This document shows, piece after piece, positions 36,117-48,169 of a DNA stretch of 64,000 bases. The translations under genes and the position numbers were made by a program. Positions within the stretch are counted from its first letter, which is position 1. Each line of letters opens with the position of its first letter. The stretch comes from Kryptolebias marmoratus (Eukaryota > Chordata > Actinopteri > Cyprinodontiformes > Rivulidae): NCBI RefSeq assembly GCF_001649575.2, contig NC_051439.1, positions 9,898,826-9,962,825 of the forward strand, read 5' to 3'. Under the pieces are notes generated by a model that did not search any database, was not told where the DNA came from, and saw only the letters and a program-made list of their open reading frames with translations.

Positions 36117-36770
36117 TTAGCAAAGGGACATTTGAAGAGCTATCATTTGACAGATTTGTGGCTGAGTTGCCAGAGTTGTTGTGTTACTTTGTTGTTCAGG
36201 CAGTTGATGACGTCTTTGACTTTTCTCTGAACGTTTTTTTTTCCTACAGTGACGTGGAGAACCGGGTTGAGAACAATGGAGCAAATATGATACAATAACC
36301 GGGTGGAATGGAACCCAAAGGATCAGGAAAAAAATCAGGAAAACTTGCTGATTTTCTTGTTTTTCTACCCTCAGACTTTTGATAATGTTTAAATTCTGAA
36401 AGAAAATAAAGCAAACAGGTAAAAGAAACCCAACGACAGACATGATTTGTTAGCTTTGAAGGAATGCCTGAATAACATGCAAAACAACTGGTCTTAGTAT
36501 TATAGGGAGGAGTCAGTGCTCTGTAGATAAGTCCTGGAACACGAAAGAGGAAGCACAGAATCTAGACCTGTGTGTAACCCCATTTGGCATTGTTTTCCGT
36601 ATGTATTTATAGAACAGTGTTGGATATATCACTATTTGTACTAGAGCCAAATAGTGATATGTAGCTGTGTTGCAGGCCTTCTTGTGGAGGCAGAAAACCA
36701 ATGCAGACAAATACACTGAAGACAATTCACCAGCACAGAGATAAGCAAGATATACACTGGAATGAAGGTG
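36117..36770 (-). pseudogene. B1-like receptor pseudogene G (decayed)
   Basis: Fragments of a receptor large exon lie in several frames. They include a helix-1 end with FCLHKKACNTA, fused by deletion to a helix-3 end (YLALVQ in place of DRYLALVH), so helix 2 and most of helix 3 are lost. Next come an ECL2 with a TEH/Cys remnant, helix 5 (VVGFLLPVCFI), helix 6 (FLILWVPFHP) and a helix-7 end with LNPVLHVTVGKK in another frame. Stops and frameshifts are numerous. It sits directly 3' of copy F. No first exon was found. Confidence 0.75.
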
Positions 36771-37240
36771 AAAAAGTACATTAACATGATCAGCCTTTAT
36801 AGTTTGACTTTTAATTTGTATTATAAAAACAATAAGCAGATAAATATGCAGTACAGGAAGAGCTCATAATTTCGCTCATAAAAGACCTTAATTTAAACAT
36901 TAAAATATTATGCATTAACTACTAAAAAAACAACAACAATAAAACATTTTAAACACTGTGATACTAAAAAGGGCTCCTTCAATGATAAACTTCTAAGTAA
37001 ATAAAAATGATATTTACAATTCTAAGTATGTGGTTGTAGAAATAAATAAACCTTATTTATTCACCTTACGCAAACATACAGAAATGTGGACAAACCTGAT
37101 CATTTTGTCATTTCTCATCTTTGTAAAAAACATGTTTAATTGTATTAAAATATTCACAACTTCACATTAAAACATCAGAAACTGGCATTGCTAGATTTTA
37201 CACTTCTTGACACCTTTGTGATTGTGAAGGTGGTGACAAG
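36771..37240. repeat. E-type 3' flank and C-tail remnant next to receptor F
   Basis: Positions 36771-36930 match 24785-24960 and 37020-37130 match 25170-25280. Positions 37190-37237 match the C-tail coding end of E (25355-25405). At about 37240-37250 the sequence switches to a D-type 3' flank (compare 20670-20740). F therefore carries an E-type 3' end outside its D-type 3' end. Confidence 0.7.
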
Positions 37241-37310
37241 AGTCAATGTCATGTTTAGTTATATCAAATAACCCAAATCATACTTTAACTTAGGAAAGTC
37301 ATAAGAAACT

Positions 37311-39528
37311 TCACATTTTAATCAAAAGGTCCAAAGTTTTAGAAGTTCTTTTTGACCTTGTGAAGTTTTTGCTGACTTCTTTCTTGCTGGTTCTTTCGTG
37401 GTTCCACTGCTTGAAGAGGTCCTTAACTTTTTTCTGAAAGCTTTTTCCTACAATGACGTAGAGAATGGGGTTGAGAACGCTGTTGAAGTAGGCCAAGTAG
37501 GTGAAGATTTGCTGGCAAAAATACAGGATTTTATTCAAGTTACATCCAGTCAGAATTCCAGCATCACGGAGCACATGCAGAATCCTAATCAGGTGGTATG
37601 GAACCCAACAGATCAGGAACGCCAGCAGGACTGCTAGCATCAAACTGTTTGCCTTGTGGTCTCTTTTCTTTCTATTCTCTCCTTCATTTATTCTGCTTTG
37701 CAGCATTTTGATAATTTTTACTGTGCAGAAAGTAATAATAAAAATAGGAATAATGAACCCAAACACAGAGATCAATGTATAGCTGTAAAGTAGTGTTTGG
37801 GTAATTAAGAAAACAACTAGTTCTATTATTATAGGGAGGAGTCAGTTCTCTGTAGATAAAGGCTGGAAGACTAAAGAGGAAGCCCAGAATCCAAACCAGC
37901 AAACAACCCACTTTGGCCACAGATGGCCTGCGTATTCTCTCATTGGACATTGGGTGCACCAGAGCCAAATAACGATCTATGCTAATCAGAACCAGGAAGT
38001 AGATGCTACAGTAGACATTCATTAAAATGCTTGCACTGACAATTTTGCACATGGCTTGACCAAAAATCCAGTTGTAACGGTTGACCACATAGGCAGCCCA
38101 AAAGGGCAAAAAGGAAACCAGAAGAAGGTCAGCAGCAGCCAAGTTGCTCAGGTATATATCAGCTGTGGTGCAGGCCTTCTTTTGGAGGCAGAAAACAATC
38201 AGGACGAAGACATTGAGGACAATTCCCAGCACAGACTTTAGCAGGAGATATACTGGAATGACAGTAAAGGTCCAGTCATTTTGATCAGGAAAACATCTGA
38301 TGTCATTTGTTTTGTTTTGATCTCCAGTTCCAAAGGCGATGATGGCAGGGGTGCTGCAGAAAAATACAAGATTACAAATCAAACAAAACATCATTCAAAA
38401 AGTGTAATGATAAAGTTTGCTACATACTCAGCAAGAGAATGAGAAAATTGTTCTCTTTCCAAGGGCTTTGAAAAAAGAATGATACCATTTCTTTCATGGG
38501 AGTTCTTACAGCTTCACACGTCATCTAGGCAGAACTGTTTTGTCATGTGGTGCCCAGCAACTATTGTGTGATTGGTCAGAATCTTGAAGTAGCACTCAAG
38601 TTTCTTGTAAAGTGTGAAATGTCTTGGCCAGAATGAACTTCTGGCTAACAAGTGTTTTTGTTCTTGTTGTTGCCACCTCAAGTAAACACATTTTTTTTTT
38701 GGTTCTTGCAGCATATACAAGAAGCTTTGTGTTCTTGTTTTACACCACTTGCTGCAACTTAACTATAACAACTAAAGGCTCATACTTAACCCTTCTGTGG
38801 CCTTCAGGTTAAATTGACCCAAAGTCACAAGGACTCTTCCTGTTTTCAGTTGCGAGCCCTTCAGGAGGGTTAAATTGATGACGTATACCTGCACTACTGG
38901 TTCTGCATGAACGCTGTAGGAGCAAACTCCTGTCACAAGAAGGCGTCTCAGTGTGTCTCAGTGTGCAAGGTGGCAGAGGATGAAGCTGTACTGATAGCAG
39001 CCTAGAGAAAAACTTTGAGAAAATGTGTCATTTCTAACTTATCTCCACGATGATCATACAGGTAAGTATAGTAAAACAGCAAAAACATTGTCTGTAATGT
39101 GTGTGAATGGAGGATTTGTTCACCATTCTGACCTTTTCTTCCTCCCTAGACAGACAGGATTTTTTTGTTTTCATCTAGCGTCTGTTAAGTATTCTTGGCT
39201 CAAATGAAACCCACTATAAATTTTTTTTACAAAAACATACAAGAAACCAGAATTCCACAATATTTTTTTTGCATTCATCTTGTGAAAAATTGATAATTAA
39301 ACATGATCTAATTTAATAAGTTCAATCTAATTCAAAATGTTTACATAGTGAATAATGAACATGAACTAATTATGTTTGAATCCTAGTGAACTGAACTTTA
39401 CACTAAATATTTTAAATTATGGACCTGCACAACGCTGACTTTTATTTAGACCTTACTGGTAAATAAAAAAGGTAAAATATAGTTATGAGCTTAAAAACTG
39501 ATAGTTACCTTGTGGTTGAAAGATCCAT
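37311..39528 (-). pseudogene. B1-like receptor copy F, frameshifted
   Basis: Exon 1 is 39509-39528 (MDLSTT plus AG, donor GTAAC) and exon 2 is 37311-38353 (acceptor TTCTGCAG). Helices 1-4 are open with DRYLALVHP, but near 37780 an 8-bp deletion relative to D (21190-21205) shifts the frame in ECL2 just before helix 5. The protein would end soon after in out-of-frame residues. Helices 5-7 (CWVPYHL, NPILY) continue intact in the other frame. Positions about 37388-38150 are nearly identical to D, so the break is recent or a polymorphism. A truncated four-helix product would not be expected to signal. It could be a real pseudogene, an allele, or an assembly error. Confidence 0.8.
38786..38873. mobile_element. 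Small piggyBac-like MITE with TTAA ends
   Basis: The 88-bp unit begins TTAACCCTTCTG and ends CAGGAGGGTTAA, an imperfect terminal inverted repeat bounded by TTAA on both sides, the target site of piggyBac elements. It is noncoding. Confidence 0.55.
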
Positions 39529-40325
39529 TTCTCCTGATGAAAATACGAAAAAGCAACACTAGTCCAGCACCAGCTGCTTCTGTTTGAATGTGACTGACTT
39601 GTTAAGGAAAAAAAAAGTTGATGTTTTTAAAATAGTAATTGATCTGCTCAGGCTCCACCCCTTTTTTCAATTTGCACCGTCCCCTTTTTCTCTGCCCGTA
39701 ACATCATGAGACACAGGCTGAAGTGGTTTTTACACTTTTTTGTTCCCAGTTCACAAAAATGGTGCAAATAAATAAATAAATTTAAATTTATCTTGAACCT
39801 AACCTCTTACTTATGAGATCACCTTGTTTGCTTATAAATCAATAAATACTGTTTTTTTGTTTGTTTGCTTGTTTTTTTGCATTTTTTGAGGGTCCTGGAA
39901 CCAAAATTACAATGTAAGAATAAACTTTATTCTGCTGTAAAAATGACAACAGAAGGAAATCTTATTTTCTGTTTGATTCATGTTTTTCGCTCAGCAGAAG
40001 AAGCCTTTCATGTTGACCCTAGCCAACGCTGAACTATTTACAAGTTAGAAGCGAATGAACTGCCAATGTCTCAGTCAGGTATTTAAAAGGGGATAGTAAA
40101 TAATAAAAACAAACAAAACTTTTAATATGAATTTGTTAATAAAGGTTGTTCTTCAACAAAGTTTACTTACAGATCACTTTCACTTTTCAAATCAACAAGC
40201 TGGGAGAAGCAGAACATACATACATTTTTTTAAAGGATCTCCCTTAAGTTTAAAGTTTCTGCTTCAGGATGTTGTTTTCTATAATCTGATTTATGTTAAT
40301 TTGTGTGACATGTAAGGATGCTAAG
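38874..40325. other. 5' part of unit F, no further gene
   Basis: Contains exon 1 of F (39509-39528) and its upstream block. Positions 38950-39060 and 51770-51900 share 'cctagagaaaaactttgaga' and nearby words, so they probably belong to one old repeat family. Nothing else is recognised. Confidence 0.4.
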
Positions 40326-40329
40326 TTGT

Positions 40330-41560
40330 CTCTTTTTTGCCAGTTCATGCTAAAAAACAAAAAGCTATAAACAGATCAGTCATTGTATAATTAATTTGCA
40401 TTTGTGAAACGTTTTCACATACACACACCCAGGACTTGTTGAGTGATTTTAAACTGCCGTTTTGATTAGTTCACAGCCATCCGTGGAATGAGGAAACCAG
40501 AATATTAACTCCTTTGTTGTATAATTGAGCTTTTCCCACAAGGATCTACAAGGAAGAACATTTGCAAAGTGATCAGTCTCATACTTAACATTTCAACTTT
40601 TGCTGCTGAACAAGTTTGTGTTTTCCTCATTAGAGAGATGCACATCACCTCTTGCACCAATCCTGATAGACTTTTACGTCACTGTTAGTTGCAATGTTGG
40701 CTTGTCATATGTAGCACATGCTGCCAAGAAAGAACAGCTGCAGCTAAACAAATATGTGTTTTTGCTCTTGACACAAATAGCCTTAAAGTGAAAGATAAAA
40801 TCGTTAATTGTAAATATTTAAACCATTTTACAGGTGATCTGAAACACTTATCCTATCTAAGTGTAATATCTGACCCATACAATAGCCAGACATTAACAAA
40901 TTGTTTCTCTGTCTGTTAGTAAAAAGTGACTGTGATGTATTAAGTTATTATAAGAGGGTTCTAACTAAAACTTTTTTACAAGACAAACTAATGTACAGCT
41001 TAAATATTTTAGGCAAGTACTTAAGTATGTAGTTAAAACACTTCATATTCATTCCTAAATATCTCTGTGATGATTATAGCATTCATCATTTTTTATCTGG
41101 AAAAATTCTCTCTGATCGTTTTACTTGAAGAATATTTCAAAATCAGTAGGGGCTTTCAGTCATATCATGCTTTAATGCATATGACAAGCAAATCATATCT
41201 GTGAAAGAAACATGATTAAAAGAACAAAATAACTTTTGTGATTTTATACATTAAACATTCTTATTTACTAGTAAAATTTAATACAGATAATGATTCAGTT
41301 TGCCAAATAATGCACAAATCTTCCAGTAGTTATTGTGAGAGTTAGAATTGACATAATTTTCCCAAGAATCATGCACAGAGCCATAAATGTAGAAATGGGA
41401 TGTTTGCAATCTTGTACTGGCATAAATGAGATTACATCAAGTTACATTAGAGCCTTGGTGTAATTACCTATGATTGTTCATATTATTGAATTTAGATAAT
41501 TGGGGACTGGGAAATGACCAAATCACTGGCTGATCACTGGTTACACATGAATACAATGGA
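40330..41560. repeat. Upstream duplicon, copy 3
   Basis: Diverged copy of 31440-32560 and 34440-35340. It lies upstream of F and next to the 3' flank of bdkrb2, so it marks the outer edge of the duplicated array. Confidence 0.75.
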
Positions 41561-42787
41561 GATTTTTACCACTGTAAAATGTCAAATACATTTGTTGTTA
41601 TTATAACCCTTATTCTAACCCCAGAGATTATTGTCTTGCTGGCCTACTTAGTTGGTGCCGCGGCCAGCTGTGGTAGACCGCTGAACACTGAGGAAGTTAC
41701 TGCCGCAGTGTTTATCAGTGAAAATGGAAGCAAAAGAAGAAGAAGCAAGTTTTGTTAACAATTTGAAAAGACGGTTTGTTTGTTTTTTGGTCTGGAGTGA
41801 TGCTGTTGGGAACTCAAGCCCCACATTTCATAAGGGAAACCCCTAAACTTTACAATGATGTCACACAGTCTTCACAGTCCCATCTAGACAGCGAGAGGCG
41901 GTGGTTCTTCCATCGAAGGTTTGTATTTCAGGTGCTGCTCTTCAAAACATTAACTTCACAGTCCATCACCAGACTTTGAGTTGTAATTTTTACCAGGAGC
42001 TAAACTAACCACATCCATCAGACTTTCTTGTCCTTTGGGAAGCTGAAGAATAACACTGCTGTGATTTTGGGTCAGTTTACACAAATAATTGCAACACATT
42101 GAACCATTTCACCCCCACACTATCTGTGTTTGCTATTTACTGTCTTGTTCATGTTCCTGTGTTTAGCATAGTCGCAGTTCAGAGTGATTATGGAAACTGC
42201 CAAAGAGACCCCAGTAATTGTTGAGATTTTTTATTACTAATTTAAAATTTGTGTAATTTTTTATAATGTGATATAGAATAATTATTTTGTATCTCCTGTA
42301 CTGTACAGTGTGTGCATCATTTCATTATTGAATGTGTTAGACAGCTAAAATATATGAAGATATGACTATAAATGTATACAAGAATAGTGATTTTGTCACA
42401 GTTGTGTGAAGTAAAATAAACTGAAAATGTTTTTGTTTTTAAATATTCTGTTTTCTATGTTTACATCACAAGTCATTAAGAGGGAAGGTTTTAACAAATT
42501 AAACAAACAAATGCATAATATGCAATTTAAAGCCCAGGATATGAAGGGAATTATAGAGTCAGTTATCATACATTTTGCTTCGATTTCTTGTCCGCAACAT
42601 CCATTATCTCTATTTGTATCCATTATTTCCACATGTTGTAGATTAAAGCATCCTCTCTTTGTGCTGCTTCACTATGTAACATCAATATTATTGTGTTAAG
42701 TGTTATGCTAAAACAATTTGAGAGTGAAATCCTGTATGTTGTATTCGTAAGCAGCAAGAGGAAGTAGGAGGCAGGATGTCATCAGAG
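41561..42787. other. Intergenic between array and bdkrb2
   Basis: A G+C-rich patch at 41645-41760 ('gccgcggccagctgtgg', followed by an AGAAGAAGAAG run) is unexplained. The rest is AT-rich without a recognised feature. Confidence 0.4.
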
Positions 42788-44141
42788 TCACATTTGATCT
42801 TTTGGGTTAAAAATGACCACAGGCTTAATTTGCTCTGTTCTGTTGAAGTAAGTGGACACGACTGAACGCTGATATGTTGTCATGTCTGACCCTCTACGTT
42901 GATGTCTAGCCCTTCTGTAGATGATGCTGACTTTCCTCCTAAAGTACTGTCCAGAGAAGATGTACAGCAGAGGGTTCAGGGTGCTGTTGAGAAAACCCAA
43001 ATATGCAGAAACCTGTCCTCCTATATTGAGAGTGTGAAACCACAGTGTCTCGTCCAACACTTTGACATCGCAGAGTGTGTCAAGGAGAGTGAATATCTGG
43101 AAAGGAGCCCAACACAGTAAAAATAGCAGTGTCACAGCATATACAAGAACTGTAGCCTTTGTGTTGTTGGCGTCATGAAATCCTCCACTTTCCATCCTCT
43201 GAGCTAAGGTCTTGATTATATTCCAGCTGCTGAAAACAATAGCCAGAACAGGGAGCACAAAGCCCACCACATTAATTATAATCTGATGGGCAAGCTTCCA
43301 GTAGCTTCCATGAGCATAATCCAGAACGCAGGACGTTGTGTTGAACTCCTCAGCGAACTTCACCTTTCTGTGAACTATGATTGGCATGCTCAGCAGGACC
43401 CCCAGCAGCCACAGGATGAAGCAGATCACCTTGGCATAAAGCGTCCGTCTCAGCCACCTAGCTTTCATAGTTTTCACAAGTGCTAAGTAGCGATCAACAC
43501 TAATCATGACCAGGGTGTAGCTGCTGGTGTAGAAATTGATGGCAATCATGGAGTTGACTAGTTTGCATAAAGCCTCTCCATATGACCAATTAAACCTGTT
43601 CAGGATGTACATTCCCCAAAAAGGGAGGCCACAGAGCAGAAGAAAGTCAGCCAGTGCCAGGTTGCTCAGATATATTTCCGGTACAGTCAGTTGATCTCTG
43701 TGGGCTGCAAACACTGCCAAGACGAAGCCGTTGAAAAGAAGACCTAACAAGGATATGGTGAAGATGTAAGGGGGCAGGATGGTGTAGATCATCTCCCATT
43801 CTGATGGGTCAAATGTGGGGAACACGCTGCTGTTTTCAGGCCAGACTGATGCTGCAGTTACTGGACTAAGTTGCTCCATGAGCTGGGGAACAAATACATA
43901 ACTCGTTAGCAAAATGCTATTGTACAAATGTTTGGTTTTGTTTTCCTTCAGAGAAATAATTTCTAAAAACATTTTCACACTATCTTTCTGTGCTTTGCAT
44001 TACTTTCACACAAACCTTTTTAGATCATTTCCACACTTGTCTAGTTTAACTGAACATTTTGAAAAGGTTTGATGTTTAGAACAGAAAATGAAATGCAATA
44101 CAAAAAGCTCTTACCTTTGGCTGCGTGAAAGTTATCCTCAT
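42788..44141 (-). CDS. bdkrb2: Bradykinin receptor B2-like GPCR
   Basis: Exon 1 coding part is 44115-44141 (27 nt, starts MRITF, donor GTAAGAG, phase 0) and exon 2 is 42788-43882 (acceptor TTCCCCAG). Spliced length is 373 residues. A second in-frame Met (MEQL, 43879) could also start translation. The acidic N-terminus has an NSS sequon. Helix 2 has PEIYLSNLALAD and GLPFW; helix 3 has the disulphide Cys and DRYLALVKTM, with the 'VKTM' typical of B2 rather than the 'VHPM' of B1. ECL2 has NTTSCV; helices 6 and 7 have CWAPFQ and NPLLY. The C-tail is long, with Arg-rich and Ser/Thr-rich parts suited to arrestin control. Bradykinin binding with Gq coupling is known for the family; it is inferred here. 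It differs from all the array members. Confidence 0.82.
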
Positions 44142-44825
44142 TTGGTGAAAATGCTAATGATTAAAGATTCATCTGGAGCAGGACTCAACTGTGTACAGCT
44201 TCTGGTAAGAGTACACACAGCGAGTGAAGGAAGATCTGCTGCAAGCGGTTTTGTATATACAGTTGAATTCTTCCACACCCTTGGCTAAGGAGTTCAATAC
44301 ATCAACTCCTTTAGGAAAAAGTCCAGCTTGTGCTATGTACAAATAAGAGCAAAGCTTAAACTGCATACGACAAACATTTCACAACAGCAGCATATTAAGA
44401 ACAAATCCAACTCAACTTTCAGGAGAAAAAAAAAGAAACAGATTTCATTTATATAGGAATCTTGTCGACCTTTTAAAGTGATTTGAACTACAAGCTTTTA
44501 CCCAGTGTTATGGATGTTTTATGACACTTCTTAGTCTATGAATTGTCAAAGCCTTCAAGATATTCAAAGAAAGAACTGAGTGGAGGCAAGAATGATAACA
44601 ATGAAAGCTAAATAATTTTATTTCATTTATTTTTATAATATAAAAATGGAGAAAATACTCCATAACCTGCTCATCCATAATATAATGGTGTAGTCCAAGC
44701 TTGTTTTCAGTATTTTCCTCTATTCAGAGTATTCTTTAATCTTGTAATATCTTGGATTTCCAGTTGGCATTCTTTTTCAGACTTTCCGTCTGTGCTAAAG
44801 TTTTCCAGCATTATTAGTATTTAGC
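44142..44825. other. 5' flank of bdkrb2
   Basis: No gene is seen. The minus-strand 'gtatataca' at about 44253-44261 might be a TATA element, about 115 bp upstream of the exon 1 ATG, but there is nothing further to support it. Confidence 0.3.
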
Positions 44826-44828
44826 ATC

Positions 44829-45070
44829 AGGGGCTGCTGTAGCTCGGTGGTCAGTGCAGTGGTCTCGCAATCCTGAGGCTGCAGTTTATGTGTAAAATAC
44901 CAAATGCCAAATCATTCCTGTGAAGTTCGCTCACCGTGTTGACCTCTGAAGAAGAGAGCAGCTGAAAGGAAACAACAACGGCATCAGTAGATGGCACCAG
45001 CTCCCCTGCATTCTTGCACAGAAAACTGAGTAAAGAAAATGAACGGATAGATGGATGAGACTGGGGTATT
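44829..45070 (+). repeat. tRNA-headed SINE-like repeat
   Basis: It starts with 'ggctgctgtagctcggtggtcagtgcag' and 'ggtctcgcaatcctgaggctgcagttta', which look like A- and B-box parts of a tRNA-derived head. It has a body with 'gatggcaccagctcccc' and ends in a 'gatagatggatga' tail. Confidence 0.55.
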
Positions 45071-45369
45071 CTAGCTGAGCCACTGTTCATTTAATGTAGG
45101 AGGCATCACTAGTGCTGATCAGCGTCCTTTGCTACACTGAAATGGATAGTAGGTGGATATGATATCAGAGTTCTTAGTGCTCTTATCAAAAAGACTGTTC
45201 AAAAAAATATTGAATTATTTTAAAGGTCACCCAATACCCAAGCATTTGGAGCTTTTTCCACCCTTGATTTGCAAGCTGTATAATTAGACTAGTAAAAATT
45301 TACAAAAAAAAGAAAAGACAAAGATTTTTTACATCCAAATATCAACAACTATTAGTGCTATGATCTGTC

Positions 45370-45790
45370 TTTTCACTCACTGCCAAAGACGAAAGCGTGT
45401 TTGTTTTTGCCCGTGTCTGTGTGTGCGTGTGTTTGTTTATCTGTATCTTCAGCAAAATATCTTATGAATCAATGAGCAGATTACAATGAAACTCTCAGGA
45501 AGTAACCAGTAGATTGAGATCTACACTTGGTTACCTTTTGGAGTCAATATGGCTGCCACAGTGAAGCAACCTCAGAAAAATGACTACAACTAGGCCAATT
45601 TTACAGTAAGTGAAATAAAAATGAGTGTGGTAGTAGGTGAAAGTTCCAACATATGCTCTGAAAGCTACACATTGTTCAAAATCTTTACTTAGAACTGTTG
45701 CATCAACTTTTAGAGTCAACATTGACTGTGTGTAACCAAAATATCTTGTGAACCACTGAACGGGTTTTACAGAAACTCTTGGAAAGCAGT
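45370..45790. repeat. Interspersed repeat, family shared with 15780
   Basis: Two internal units resemble each other: 45455-45560 and 45725-45790 both carry 'aatatcttatgaatcaatga' or 'aaaatatcttgtgaaccactga' followed by 'gaaactct'. Shared with 15880-15980. Probably a non-autonomous DNA element. Confidence 0.5.
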
Positions 45791-45799
45791 TTCTGTAAC

Positions 45800-47775
45800 T
45801 AAAATGATTATAACTGTATCTCTTTTAAACATAAGATATTTTTTATTTAAAAGTCTGGTATGAAAAGCATTTCTTCAATGAATGCTAGAACTTTCATTTT
45901 AGAGAGAAAAAGAGCTCTTTTTGGAAATATTTTTTACATTGATTGTCAGGAGAATACTGGCTTTTGCACCCTTTTTAAAATTTGTTCCTTTTTGAAAAAA
46001 AACTGGGTGGTTTTCATCTCATACCTTGATCATAACTTGTTTCAACTCAAGTTTAATTTTTACAGTAAGTTCCCAAAGAATTACTTTCTTCTCGTATAGA
46101 TTTAAGGTGAATTTACCCGCTTAACCCCTGGTCCTGTATCTCTTTAAAGAACTTTCTGTTTACTTAAATGGGATTTTAAACTAAGGTCTTATCAACCAGC
46201 CTGCATGTGTTTGATTTAATTCTTTTTTTAATTTAAAACTCAACAGAAACACATTTTGTCTCAATTTCATTTTGACTCAAGATAAATAAATAATGACAAT
46301 AGCAAACCTAAACCTATATTGTAATACTGTACATGATTTTTCCTGTTCATCAGAAATAATGCAGGCTATTTATAAAGTACCTTTGGGGGGTGGGTGCTGG
46401 TTAACACTATGATCATTATTCATTTTGACAAAGTTATAGGAGCACACTGATATCAAACAATTATTAGGCCAATTATAATGGGAAAACTTGTCTAACTATT
46501 CTGTCATGCACCGTTTTACAGATGTGAAAACTACCATCCAATTTTTGAGTCATCTTAAATAAAAATAAAGAGTGTTGTTTGCAACTGAAACATATGAGGT
46601 ACATATGTATATTTGTTCAATCCTTAAGGTAAAGAAATATTGCAAAACATAAAAAGAGCATCCAGGTTTTATTTTTGCTCTAAACTGTATTGACTTTAGT
46701 TTCCTGCCTTTCAGATTTCTCAGAGTTCATCTGCAAGAGCCACTTCCAACACATGAGGTCAGTGAAGGAACCATATCTCAGAAAAACAAATACACTTTAG
46801 AACAGCTGAAATAAGATCTGTAGTCAAGACTAACAGATAATACTATAACGCTATAATCACCAGGTTCAGAAGTAGTAATTTATTCTATAAAAAGTTATTT
46901 TACATAAACTGCAGCCCAGGCAATGTCACGTTATGGAAAACATGACCATTAATTGTCTTGCCAAGTTTCACGTGAGAAGCTATCAGTTTCTTGACTTTGT
47001 TAAGACTGTTAAACGACAATCTTCCCCTTCTTAAAAGAAGGAGGAAGGAGGAAGGTTATGATCTTTGCCTGTTTTGCATAGTTCATACTAACAAAACAGG
47101 AGTGCCTAGTATTTCCTGAATGAATGCATATCACCTGCCACCTTTCATGTCAGAGCTTTGGACTAAGATCATACTGTATGCAGTCGTTTTGCTCAAACCT
47201 TGAAAATAACATTATGAACAATCCCACGTGGGATTTCGAGATATCATGCTCAGATCATGTGTTGTGAATGACTTTTAGCTAATGGCACGTAAAGTTGAGC
47301 TTATTTATAACCATTGTTGTGTATTTAAGCTCAATTGGCTGCGACAGCCATCTCAAATCAGGATGACTGAAAAGTTAATCCGTTGCAGAGGTACATCCAA
47401 TGATAACTTTCAGGTTCAAGAGATAGCTTGGTGGCAGACAGACACAAACACACACACACACACACACACACTGACACAGGTAAAAACATTACCATCTGCC
47501 TTTGCCTTTTGCCAGCAGGTGATTATAACACAAAAGACACTGACTGCAGGGATTTGTCCCAGTTACAGGCATGAACTGAGGATCACATTCTCTGTCAGGA
47601 GAGCAATAAATTAACAATGCAGACTGCAGTTGAACTATGACTTACTTTGAAGATTAAAATGAGGCAGTTTTAAATTCCTAGTATTTCTGAAGAGCTGGCG
47701 TCTGGGTGTGAAAGCTAATAAGCTGTGTGAATTAGTCTATAGTACTGGTGTTATTACATCTCAAATAAGGAGCTC
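45800..47775. other. Intergenic, with (CA)n microsatellite
   Basis: A (CA)n run lies at 47449-47471. No gene or other feature is recognised. Confidence 0.45.
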
Positions 47776-47776
47776 T

Positions 47777-48166
47777 TTACTGTGGGATGTTTAGGTTCTT
47801 TTTGTTTTCATGAGAAAGCTTTGGCTGACATTTGAGTGACCTCACTGCTTTCACTCTAATTTCCTTTTGTACAAACAGTTCAGACAAGTCCTTTTCCTTC
47901 TGCTTTATGTATTTCCCAGGAACCACATACAGGAAGGAGCTTAATAAGCTGTTAGAGCCATAGTGTGTGTAGTAGCTAACAGGCTGCCAGTGTCCAACAT
48001 GTTCGCTCCTCCCAAACATCCTCACATGATCTTTTAGTGACCCATTGTATCCAAGAAGATCAGAATCAGAAAGCGAAGTAAAAAGAAAATAAACACCACT
48101 AAATAAAAAACAAAGCACTCCACCCTGTTCTCCACGTTTCCTGTGTTGCCTTTTATAAGGCAACAC
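47777..48166 (-). pseudogene. Possible GPCR remnant (helix 7 and C-tail-like)
   Basis: This is an open minus-strand stretch whose 3' part reads NSLLSSFLYVVPGKYIKQKEKDL. That looks like a damaged receptor helix-7 end and proximal tail (compare NSVLNPVLYVIVGKNFRKKVQELL in the bdkrb1 gene, 55899-58135). The upstream part (GVYFLFTSLSD) could be a helix-6 remnant, but CWxP is absent. If real, it is a decayed receptor copy between bdkrb2 and bdkrb1. The evidence is a short, weak similarity. Confidence 0.35.
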
Positions 48167-48169
48167 AAA

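Noticed and set aside
42396..42699. Open frames on both strands near the 3' side of bdkrb2
   Set aside because: Overlapping, short, AT-rich frames without family resemblance.
47401..47614. Open frame of 110 codons with a Thr-His repeat
   Set aside because: The repeat is the (CA)n microsatellite read as protein.
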